Origin: an uncultured Succinivibrio sp.
Lineage (GTDB): Bacteria > Pseudomonadota > Gammaproteobacteria > Enterobacterales > Succinivibrionaceae
NCBI GenBank assembly: GCA_900767695.1
Contig: CAAGAC010000112.1
Location: 1-19,050, forward strand
Reading direction: 5' to 3'
DNA: 19,050 nt
The position numbers and the translations under genes were made by a program. How positions within the stretch are numbered: the first letter of the stretch is position 1; every line of letters starts with the position of its first letter. The notes beneath the pieces were generated by a model. It was not told where the DNA came from. It worked only from the letters and a program-made list of their open reading frames with translations, and did no database searches. This document shows, piece after piece, positions 1 through 5,606 of the stretch.

Positions 1-46
1 GGTTCGGGACTTTCACCCTATAGATTGCGCTCATGCCGAGCACACC

Positions 47-68
47 AAAAAGCCCGGCAGGGCCGGGC
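47..68 (-). terminator. Intrinsic terminator, minus strand
   Basis: A 7-base perfect stem (GCCCGGC at 52-58 with GCCGGGC at 62-68) with a 3-base loop is followed on the minus strand by five T residues (plus-strand A-run 47-51). It would stop leftward transcription, as a second stop behind the terminator at 113-142. Confidence 0.6.
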
Positions 69-112
69 AGGCGGGAGAATGCGCCAAATGCTCACCAAAA
101 CCGAGCGGCAGG

Positions 113-142
113 AAAACTGAAGGCGGGACACTGCCCGCCTTC
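113..142 (-). terminator. Terminator of the small minus-strand gene
   Basis: A 9-base perfect stem (GAAGGCGGG at 119-127 with CCCGCCTTC at 134-142) with a 6-base loop is followed on the minus strand by AGTTTTCC. It lies 16 bases past the stop codon of the gene at 158-367, which supports that gene as a separate short transcription unit. Confidence 0.65.
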
Positions 143-157
143 TGGTGGAGGAAATGA

Positions 158-367
158 TCAACTCGCCCTTGAGTGCTGCAGAAGCGAGATCTCTGAGTTG
201 ATCTCGCGGCAGATCCTAAGCCGGGCGCCGGTGAGGAAGCGGTCCACGACGATGCGGCCGTAGTTGAAATGGAATACTCCCTGCCCCTCGATGAGAAAGG
301 TGCCGCTGAAAAACGACATCACGTACCTGGCGATGCGCCTTGGCGTGTACTTGCTGAATACCCTCAT
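158..367 (-). CDS. Small unrecognised protein (69 aa)
   Basis: I do not recognise this family. The reading frame is supported by its setting: an ideal ribosome binding site AAGGAG (minus strand, plus coordinates 376-381) lies 8 bases from the ATG at 365-367, a promoter-like region lies upstream and a terminator follows directly. An ATG two codons earlier (371-373) is only 2 bases from the site, so the inner ATG is chosen. The product begins MRVFSKYTPRRIARYVM, is basic near the N-terminus, has a central aromatic stretch around residues 17-36 (FFSGTFLIEGQGVFHFNYGR) that looks beta-strand rich, and ends in a polar tail. There is no signal peptide, clear membrane helix or cysteine motif. A small soluble or DNA-associated protein is possible, but no function can be assigned. 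Confidence 0.6.
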   Translation of the reverse strand: MRVFSKYTPRRIARYVMSFFSGTFLIEGQGVFHFNYGRIVVDRFLTGARLRICREINSEISLLQHSRAS

Positions 368-411
368 TTCCATCGCTCCTTGTTCATCCGCTCCTCAAGT
401 TGTCTTATGCA

Positions 412-454
412 AGTATAGGGAGGAAAAAGACATGCAACTGTGTCATGACGCACA
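412..454 (-). promoter_or_regulatory. CRP-type activated promoter of the small gene
   Basis: On the minus strand a -10 element TATACT (plus 412-417) lacks a good -35. An inverted repeat TGTGTCATGACGCACA at 439-454 matches the CRP pattern TGTGA-N6-TCACA at 8 of 10 arm positions. If transcription starts about 7 bases past the -10 (near 405), the dyad centre at 446.5 lies at -41.5, the standard class II CRP position. The start site is assumed, not mapped. Confidence 0.5.
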
Positions 455-545
455 GGATCCTCATGTATAACAAGGAAATGTAAAATTCATGAGCCGTATT
501 GCAAAATCGTTGTGAAATGCGATTGCGATCACGCGTCCGAGGAGC

Positions 546-563
546 GGAGCAAGCGCTTGCTCC
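546..563. promoter_or_regulatory. Perfect 18-base palindrome, operator-like
   Basis: GGAGCAAGCGCTTGCTCC is its own reverse complement over all 18 bases. Its core AAGCGCTT, with a central CG, has the form bound by many LacI/GalR-family repressors. No T-run follows on either strand, so it is not a terminator. No LacI-family gene is in the window, and the target promoter is unclear. Confidence 0.45.
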
Positions 564-698
564 TGCCGCAGGATGGAGTTTCTAGCGAAAAACGCGCCCT
601 GCATCAAATTCTCCGGCAAATGCCCAGGATCCTCTCGGCCGCCCTGCCCCAGCGATTGCCCGGCCCCGCCGGCAGGCTGCGGGCGGCATTTTTATCAG

Positions 699-796
699 CG
701 ATTACTGCGATATTCGCTCCTCCAAAATCCTGTAATCGCCATTGCATCCGACCCGATTACTCGCGGTATTTTCAGGTCAGGTTTTCCAAGTAATCG
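699..796. repeat. Four alternating copies of CGATTAC / GTAATCG
   Basis: CGATTAC occurs at 699-705 and 754-760, and its complement GTAATCG at 732-738 and 790-796, giving two inverted pairs within 98 bases. The first pair extends to 8 bases (GCGATTAC 698-705 with GTAATCGC 732-739). The cluster lies just upstream of the likely hns promoter, so it reads as a multi-site binding region for an unidentified regulator. Confidence 0.5.
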
Positions 797-814
797 TCTT
801 TTGATTAAAATTTT

Positions 815-847
815 CTGCAATGTAATGCAAAATGCTGTTACAATCTG
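815..847 (+). promoter_or_regulatory. Likely hns promoter with extended -10
   Basis: The -10 element TACAAT (839-844) is preceded by TG one base upstream (an extended -10, TGTTACAAT). A weak -35, CTGCAA (815-820), lies 18 bases away. Predicted start is near 851, giving a leader of about 130 bases. Bases 825-847 recur with one mismatch at 13260-13282, over the equivalent promoter of the AraC-family gene. Confidence 0.5.
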
Positions 848-983
848 CCATGCAATTCAAAGCAGGCGGAGAGAAAGCGGATTAAATCGGTTTTCAAGCC
901 GCCCTGGGTAATGCGGCCGAGCCTTGTGGAGCAAAAGCAAGAATAAACCGCATAAAATTGATTTAGATAGGATTTTTTTATAA

Positions 984-1409
984 ATGGATTTCAAAGAACT
1001 CTACAGCATCCGCAATTTGAGGCAGGCTCTCGAAGGCCAGAGCACCAAGAAGATCGACGAGCTCATCGCCCGCATCAACGAGATCAAGGCTGAGCACGCC
1101 GAGGCTGAAAAGCGCGCGCTGGAAGATCGCGAGAAGAAGCTTTCCGGCCTCAAGCAGATCAAGAGCATCATTACCGAATTCGGCCTCACCCAGAACGATC
1201 TCGAGGGCATCGAGGCCTCCACGGCCTCCTCCGGCCGCGAGGGCAGGCGCGTGATGAAGCCGCGCTACCGCTTCACCGGCGAGGACGGCGTCGAGCGCAC
1301 CTGGTCAGGCCAGGGCAAGACCCCTACCGCCCTGAGGCTTCTCATGGAGCGCGACGGCACCAAGAAGGACGACTACCTCATCCCTGAGGAAGAGCTCGCC
1401 TCCCTCTGA
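984..1409 (+). CDS. hns: H-NS family nucleoid protein / xenogeneic silencer
   Basis: H-NS-type histone-like protein that oligomerises along AT-rich DNA, shapes the nucleoid and silences genes, often foreign ones. At 141 aa it has the usual family length. Residues about 10-62 are a charged helical region (the oligomerisation domain), then comes a Gly/Ser linker (about 78-90). The C-terminal DNA-binding domain (about 93-134) carries the signature YRFTGEDGVERTWSGQGKTP, matching the family pattern W-[ST]-G-Q-G-R-T-P. The minor-groove hook, QGR in E. coli H-NS, reads QGK here (110-112), a conservative but notable change. The start is chosen as the first Met of the conserved frame; TAGGA at 968-972 is a rather distant ribosome binding site. 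A strong terminator follows. Which H-NS paralogue this is (H-NS, StpA-like or accessory) cannot be told from one copy. Confidence 0.88.
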   Translation: MDFKELYSIRNLRQALEGQSTKKIDELIARINEIKAEHAEAEKRALEDREKKLSGLKQIKSIITEFGLTQNDLEGIEASTASSGREGRRVMKPRYRFTGEDGVERTWSGQGKTPTALRLLMERDGTKKDDYLIPEEELASL

Positions 1410-1427
1410 TTTTCTCCTGCAAAAGCC

Positions 1428-1465
1428 AAGGCGCCCTGCGGCATAGCCGCAGGGCGCCTTGTTTT
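1428..1465. terminator. Two-way terminator between hns and pyrF
   Basis: A perfect 15-base stem (1428-1442 with 1446-1460) with a 3-base loop ATA is followed on the plus strand by TTGTTTT, with the stem's own TT completing the run. On the minus strand the stem is followed by GGCTTTT. It sits between two convergent genes, 18 bases past the hns stop and 23 bases past the pyrF stop, so it probably serves both. Confidence 0.85.
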
Positions 1466-1487
1466 GAGGGCTCTGAGTGCCGCCCTG

Positions 1488-2195
1488 CTAGAGCCCCTTC
1501 GACCTTGCGATCTCCTCGTTGATCGCCTCAAGCGCGGCGACCGGATCCTCAGCCCTGGTGATCGGGCGGCCGATCACGAGGTAATCGGAGCCTGCGCGCA
1601 CCGCATCAGCAGGAGTCGCCACGCGGATCTGATCGCCAAGCGCCGCGCCAGCGGGCCTCACGCCCGGGGTGACGCAGAGGAAGCCCTCGCCGCATGCCTT
1701 CTTGATATGGGGAGCCTCGCGCGGGCTTGAGACTGTCCCGTCAAGGCCGCAGGAGGAGGCAAGCTTGGCTAGCGCCACCGCCTGATCAAGCGGGGTGCGG
1801 CTGATGCCTATGCCCGAGAGCTGCTCCTGATCCATCGAGGTGAGCACGGTCACGGCGATGAGCAGCGGGCGGTCGCGCAGGGCAGAGAGCGCCTCGGCCG
1901 CCGCGCGCATCATCCTCTCCCCGCCCGAGGCGTGGACGTTCACGAGCCACACTCCCATGCGCGCCGCCATCAGGCAGGCGCGGGAGACCGTGTTGGGGAT
2001 GTCGTGGAACTTGAGATCAAGGAAGACCCCGAATCCCTTGTCGACGAGGAAGCGCACGAAGGACGGCCCCTCGCCGGTGAACATCTCGTTGCCCACCTTG
2101 AGGCGGCACATCGAGGGGGAGACCTTCGAGACGAAGGAGAACGCCTCGTCGGCATGCTCATAGTCGAGGGCCACTATTACCTTTGGATCATCCAT
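1488..2195 (-). CDS. pyrF: Orotidine 5'-phosphate decarboxylase
   Basis: Cytosolic TIM-barrel enzyme that decarboxylates OMP to UMP, the last step of de novo pyrimidine synthesis. At 235 aa it is full length. The active-site signature DLKFHDIPNTV is at residues 60-70; D60, K62 and D65 correspond to the catalytic Asp-Lys-Asp set, with D11 and K33 as the expected N-terminal substrate and catalytic residues. The C-terminal phosphate-binding part reads TPGVRP and then YLVIGRPITRAEDP. The ATG lies one base after the lapB stop (TGA-A-ATG), so it is translationally linked to lapB, as in many gammaproteobacteria where lapA, lapB and pyrF run together. It is the last gene of the minus-strand block and ends at the shared terminator. 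Confidence 0.96.
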   Translation of the reverse strand: MDDPKVIVALDYEHADEAFSFVSKVSPSMCRLKVGNEMFTGEGPSFVRFLVDKGFGVFLDLKFHDIPNTVSRACLMAARMGVWLVNVHASGGERMMRAAAEALSALRDRPLLIAVTVLTSMDQEQLSGIGISRTPLDQAVALAKLASSCGLDGTVSSPREAPHIKKACGEGFLCVTPGVRPAGAALGDQIRVATPADAVRAGSDYLVIGRPITRAEDPVAALEAINEEIARSKGL

Positions 2196-2196
2196 T

Positions 2197-3357
2197 TCAG
2201 TCTCCGTCTATCCCGTTCCTCGGGCTCAGGCTCTCCCACCTGCGGCAGGAAGGGCACTGCCAGAACATCACCGACGACTTGAAGCCGCAGCGGGTGCAAA
2301 CGTAGCGCGGGGCCGAGACCACCTGGGCGTCGATGATGCTCTTTAGCTGCATGACGCCCTGGCTCTCGGCGCTGGGAAGGCCCCGCGAGCGCAGGCCCAT
2401 GAGCTCGGAAAACAGTCTCAGGCTAGGGTGGCCGCGCAGGTAGTCGGACGCCATGCTCTCGGCGTCCTCTATGCCCGACCCTTCCACCACGGTGCGCACC
2501 AGCTCGCACATCACGGACGCGGAGCCCGTGCGGTGCACGAGATCCTCGAGGGCGAAGCGGTAGGCTGGATCGGCCTTGTTGCGGAAGCAGCGCTTGAGGC
2601 ACTCGAGGCAGAGCATGCCGCTGCGGCGGTCGAGGGAGCTTGCCTCCTTTATGTGCCTGACCGCCTCCTGGGTCCTGCCCTCGCGGATGCACAGCTCGGC
2701 CATCATCAGATGGGGGCGGATCGAGCTGCTGCCTGCCTTGAGCGCCTTCTCGAAGCACTCGCGAGCCCTGCCCGTCTCGCCTGAGTCAAGCTCGCTGCCG
2801 CCAATCTCGCAGTAGTAGTTGGCAAGCGGCTTGGCGACGCCGTCGCCAAGCACGTCGCGGTAGCGGTTCACGACCTCGATGGCCGAGCGGAAGTCGCTCT
2901 CGCGTTCGTAGACCTTCATGAGGAGCCTGGCCGCCTCGGCGCGCTGGCGCGGGATCTCGACGAGAGCCTTCAGAAGCTCCTCGGCGCGGTCGAACACGCC
3001 GGCGCTGATGCAGTCACGCGAGAGCTCGAGGCGGCAGAGCTCCTGCTCGGCCTCGTCCCCGCCCTCGGCGGCCATCTTCTCGTGGAGGGCGATGGCCTTC
3101 TCGGTGTCGCCGCGCTGGCGCAGGAGGTTGCCCAGGGCAAGGCGCGTCTCGAAGGTCGGATCGCTTGCGTTTAAATAGGTGATGAAGTTGTCGACAGCCT
3201 TCTCGTGGTTGTCGGAGAGGAGGTATTCAACGCCCTTGAGGTAGGCGGTGCTGTTCTTGTTCTTGCGGTTGAGGATCCTCAGCCTCGCCGAGCCGCGCCC
3301 CATGAAGTAGCCGTAGAAGGCCGCGACCGGCAGAAGCAGGAACAGCAGCTCGAGCAT
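2197..3357 (-). CDS. lapB: Lipopolysaccharide assembly protein B
   Basis: Inner-membrane-anchored TPR protein (YciM) that, in E. coli, brings the protease FtsH to LpxC and so limits lipopolysaccharide synthesis. At 386 aa it is close to the E. coli protein. It starts with one membrane helix (about residues 2-20, MLELLFLLLPVAAFYGYFMG). TPR repeats follow over about 38-340, including KGVEYLLSDNHEKAVDNFI. A C-terminal rubredoxin-like metal knuckle has two CxxC pairs (CTRCGF and CPSCRRW). The start codon lies 3 bases after the lapA stop, and the stop nearly touches pyrF, so the three genes are one transcript. All domain features expected for function are intact. Confidence 0.94.
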   Translation of the reverse strand: MLELLFLLLPVAAFYGYFMGRGSARLRILNRKNKNSTAYLKGVEYLLSDNHEKAVDNFITYLNASDPTFETRLALGNLLRQRGDTEKAIALHEKMAAEGGDEAEQELCRLELSRDCISAGVFDRAEELLKALVEIPRQRAEAARLLMKVYERESDFRSAIEVVNRYRDVLGDGVAKPLANYYCEIGGSELDSGETGRARECFEKALKAGSSSIRPHLMMAELCIREGRTQEAVRHIKEASSLDRRSGMLCLECLKRCFRNKADPAYRFALEDLVHRTGSASVMCELVRTVVEGSGIEDAESMASDYLRGHPSLRLFSELMGLRSRGLPSAESQGVMQLKSIIDAQVVSAPRYVCTRCGFKSSVMFWQCPSCRRWESLSPRNGIDGD

Positions 3358-3360
3358 GCG

Positions 3361-3654
3361 TCAGCTCTTCTGGGGCTTGGCGTCGGAGAGGGCTGCGGCG
3401 GCCTTCCTGGCGGCCTTGAGCTCCGAGCGCGCGGACCTGGCCTGGCGCCATTCCCTCCAGCAGAAGATCAGCGCGAGGTAGAAGCCGCAGATCATGCCGA
3501 ACACGACGCCGATGACGAGCACCGAGCTCACCGGCATCTGCGCCCTGCCCAGCAGGTAGTCGAAAGTGACGGTCTCGCTGTTGCCCGAGCCGAGCGCAAG
3601 GCCGATGACGGCCAGCAGCACGAGGACTATGGCGTAGATCCAGATCTTGATCAT
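3361..3654 (-). CDS. lapA: Lipopolysaccharide assembly protein A (DUF1049)
   Basis: Small inner-membrane protein of the LapA/YciS family, partner of LapB in lipopolysaccharide assembly control. It has 97 aa with two membrane helices (about residues 3-22 and 43-66, the second being VSSVLVIGVVFGMICGFYLAL). They are separated by the family motif NSETVTFDYLLG (about 25-36), and a basic cytoplasmic coiled-coil tail follows. A GGAG ribosome binding site lies about 8 bases before the ATG. It follows ihfB by 59 bases, in which a short GC-rich stem lacks a T-run, so read-through from ihfB is likely. Confidence 0.93.
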   Translation of the reverse strand: MIKIWIYAIVLVLLAVIGLALGSGNSETVTFDYLLGRAQMPVSSVLVIGVVFGMICGFYLALIFCWREWRQARSARSELKAARKAAAALSDAKPQKS

Positions 3655-3713
3655 GGGAAAACTCCGTCAGCCGGGAGGGCCAGGGCGCAAGGCGCCGGGA
3701 ACCTCCCCTCGCG

Positions 3714-4004
3714 TCATTCCTGCTTGAGGTTGTCCACCCTTGCGCGCAGCTCGACGCCGGGCTTGAAGTGGACGACGCGGCGCCTGTCGAGCGAAACCTG
3801 CTCGCCGGTCTTGGGGTTGTGGGCGATGCGGGGCTCCCTGATGCGGATCTCGAAGCTGCCGAACCCGCGGATCTCGATGCGCTCGCCGGCGGCCAGCGTC
3901 TCGATCATTAGCTCGAAGATCTCCCTCACCGCGTTGTCGATGTCATGCGGGTTGGTATAGGGGAATTTGCCCACAAGGCTGTTGATAAGTTCGGCCCGAG
4001 TCAT
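3714..4004 (-). CDS. ihfB: Integration host factor subunit beta
   Basis: DNA-bending nucleoid protein subunit that pairs with IhfA (not in this window) and bends WATCAA-N4-TTR sites in promoters, recombination sites and origins. The true start is the ATG at 4002-4004 (MTRAELINSLVGKF), with GGAG (4012-4015) 7 bases upstream; a longer open frame to 4511 has no support. At 96 aa it matches the family. The signature GERIEIRGFGSFEIRIREPR and the arm-tip motif HNPKTG are present, the proline being the residue that intercalates into DNA. The gene normally follows rpsA directly; here an inverted gene intervenes and ihfB has its own promoter (4163-4190) beside an IHF-like site. Confidence 0.96.
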   Translation of the reverse strand: MTRAELINSLVGKFPYTNPHDIDNAVREIFELMIETLAAGERIEIRGFGSFEIRIREPRIAHNPKTGEQVSLDRRRVVHFKPGVELRARVDNLKQE

Positions 4005-4076
4005 TGTTGCGCTCCATATGTAGTAAGTTACCGCGCCGCCATGAAGGCGCAGCCCAAGGCTGCGGGCGGCTGTGCG

Positions 4077-4105
4077 GCGCCAGCGGCGCGTCCGGCCGCT
4101 GGCGC
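4077..4105. promoter_or_regulatory. 11-base-pair hairpin in the ihfB leader
   Basis: Perfect inverted repeat GCGCCAGCGGC (4077-4087) with GCCGCTGGCGC (4095-4105) and a 7-base loop, within the predicted ihfB leader. No T-run follows on either strand, so it is not a standard intrinsic terminator. It may be a leader-stability or translation-control structure. Confidence 0.45.
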
Positions 4106-4162
4106 GATCGCGCATCCGCGGCAAGCCCCGATACCGCCTGCAGGATCGCGCGTATGTCTCCA

Positions 4163-4190
4163 ATTCTAAACGAAAAAATACTAAAATCAA
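4163..4190 (-). promoter_or_regulatory. Promoter of ihfB
   Basis: On the minus strand, -35 TTGATT (plus 4185-4190) and -10 TAGAAT (plus 4163-4168) are 16 bases apart. This predicts a start near 4156 and a leader of about 150 bases. It lies in the AT-rich gap between divergent ihfB and the DUF115 gene. Confidence 0.6.
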
Positions 4191-4193
4191 ACA

Positions 4194-4206
4194 TATCAAT
4201 GAATTT
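4194..4206 (+). promoter_or_regulatory. IHF-like binding site next to the ihfB promoter
   Basis: TATCAATGAATTT matches the IHF consensus WATCAA-N4-TTR at every defined position but the last. It lies 4 bases upstream of the ihfB -35, a position suited to self-regulation as known for IHF genes in E. coli. It also overlaps the upstream edge of the DUF115 gene. Confidence 0.45.
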
Positions 4207-4223
4207 TGAGCCGGACATTTCAG

Positions 4224-5507
4224 ATGTGCACCAACGATGAAGCAGGACGCGATGCCAAAGGGCGGATCATGGCGATGGCGGAGAAGGCCGCGGGATCGGC
4301 GCGGCCGCACGCCCTTGCGCTCGACCGCGTCAGGGAGGCCTCGATCGAATGCGACGGCCTCCAGCTTACCTCGCACTACGGGAGGGAGGAGCTTGCGCGC
4401 ATCCAGCTTGAGGGCGCCGATTTCTCCAAGGACGTCTGGATCTACGGCCTTGGGATCGGGGACGCGGCTCGCATGGCCGTCTCGCGCGTGCAGGCGGGAG
4501 CCAGGGTCCACGCGGTGATCCTCTGCCCCATGCTCTTCGTGCAGCTTTGCGGCTCGGACGCCTTCGACGGGCTCTTCGAGGATCCCAGGGTCACGTTCGA
4601 GCTTGGAGGAGAGCTTGCAAGTCCCGAGCCAAACCGCGCCGTGTCCTTCCCCGAGCTCATGCTCGAGCCCTCGTACGCGAATTCCTTGAAGAGCGCGCTG
4701 CGCTGCGCACTGGACGAGCCCTACGCCAGACGGAGCTTCGAGCAGGGGCCGCAGGCAAGGCTCGTTCAGAGGGCAAGGAGCAACCTCCCCGCCCTCCTTG
4801 GCGAGAGGCCGTACGAGCCATCCGCGCTTCCGAGGTGCGAAAGCGCGGCGGTGCTCTGCTCCGGCCCCTCGCTCAAGGAGGACTTTGCAAGGCTCAGGGC
4901 ATGGCTCTCGCGCCGCCCGGGCGCCTTCACCGTCGCGGCCGAGACCGCGCTCATCTTTCTGGAAAAGGAGGGCTTCGTCCCCTCGTGCATCGCGAGCATC
5001 GACGATCTCGCGGGAATGCGCGCAGGCGATCTCTACATGAGGGACAAGGGCCGCTACGGCGGCGCCCTGCTCGTCTTCGCAGCCTCCTCTCCAAAAAGGC
5101 TCTGGGAGGACTATCCGGGGCCGCGGCGCTACCTCTGCCAGGGCGCGATCGCCAGGGCCGTGCCCGAGCTAGCGCCCTCGGCCCCGCTCTACAGCTCGGG
5201 ATCGGTCGCCCTTGCCGCGGCCTCGCTCGCGCTTGCGACGGGAGCGCGCGAGATAGCCCTCATCGGCGCGGACTTCGCCTACGACGGGGGCTTCTCGCAC
5301 GCGGGGATCCCAATTCATGGCGATCCGCTCACCGGCACCGTGGGCAGGATCCCCGTGCAGTGCAACGATGGGGAGATCCGCCCCACCCAGCGCAATTTCC
5401 TTGCCTACCGCGAGGATCTCGAGGCGCTCATCGCCTCAAGGAAGGACGTGGCGTTTGAGAACCTCTCCTCGCACGGGGCGGTGATCCGGGGGGCTGTGAA
5501 GGCCTGA
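4224..5507 (+). CDS. DUF115 / MptE-like (Maf-type glycosyltransferase-like) protein
   Basis: Member of the DUF115 family (6-hydroxymethylpterin pyrophosphokinase MptE-like), which includes the Maf proteins that add nonulosonic acid sugars to flagellin. Family landmarks seen: VLCSGPSLKED near residues 210-220 (nucleotide-binding loop, like the family's GxGPSL), ASIDD further on, and a long GSVALAAASLALATGAREIALIGADFAYDGG block near 327-357, followed by SHA. About 427 aa from ATG 4224. Other starts are TTG 4206 (no ribosome binding site) and ATG 4269 (better placed after AAAGGGCGGA), so the start is uncertain. The gene is the only plus-strand gene between two minus-strand conserved genes, rpsA and ihfB. 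No flagellin or sugar-synthesis gene is nearby, so the substrate is unknown; glycosyl transfer is inferred from the family only. Confidence 0.75.
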   Translation: MCTNDEAGRDAKGRIMAMAEKAAGSARPHALALDRVREASIECDGLQLTSHYGREELARIQLEGADFSKDVWIYGLGIGDAARMAVSRVQAGARVHAVILCPMLFVQLCGSDAFDGLFEDPRVTFELGGELASPEPNRAVSFPELMLEPSYANSLKSALRCALDEPYARRSFEQGPQARLVQRARSNLPALLGERPYEPSALPRCESAAVLCSGPSLKEDFARLRAWLSRRPGAFTVAAETALIFLEKEGFVPSCIASIDDLAGMRAGDLYMRDKGRYGGALLVFAASSPKRLWEDYPGPRRYLCQGAIARAVPELAPSAPLYSSGSVALAAASLALATGAREIALIGADFAYDGGFSHAGIPIHGDPLTGTVGRIPVQCNDGEIRPTQRNFLAYREDLEALIASRKDVAFENLSSHGAVIRGAVKA

Positions 5508-5527
5508 GCGCCGCTCAGGACGCAACA

Positions 5528-5555
5528 GGGCCCCGGGGATCTCTCCCCGGGGCCC
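5528..5555. terminator. Hairpin between the convergent DUF115 gene and rpsA
   Basis: A perfect 11-base stem (GGGCCCCGGGG 5528-5538 with CCCCGGGGCCC 5545-5555) with a 6-base loop sits between two convergent genes. Neither side has a good T-run (plus TGCGCTTTG, minus TGTTGCG), so it may be a weak terminator or an mRNA 3' end stabiliser for both. Confidence 0.6.
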
Positions 5556-5606
5556 TGCGCTTTGAGGGGGGCCTGGCGGCCCCCGGCCGTTCATGCGGAA
5601 AGGAGG

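Larger units (their letters stand above)
374..983. other. Regulatory intergenic region between the small gene and hns
   Basis: This 610-base stretch holds no convincing gene. The frames crossing it (for example 512-793 and 573-911) lack ribosome binding sites and family resemblance. It holds, in order: the promoter and CRP-like site of the small gene, a perfect 18-base palindrome (546-563), four copies of CGATTAC or its complement (699-796), and the likely hns promoter (815-844). From about 690 it is clearly richer in A and T than the flanking coding DNA. Confidence 0.6.

Noticed and set aside
666..695. Possible terminator CCGCC...GGCGG followed by TTTTT
   Set aside because: Only 5 base pairs with an 11-base loop, and no gene ends just upstream on the plus strand.
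512..911. Two overlapping plus-strand frames upstream of hns
   Set aside because: No ribosome binding site, no recognisable product, and they run through the palindrome, the CGATTAC cluster and the predicted hns promoter.
4005..4511. Longer N-terminal extension of ihfB
   Set aside because: Family length and the Shine-Dalgarno at 4012-4015 place the start at 4004; the extension would run through the promoter and into the opposite-strand gene.
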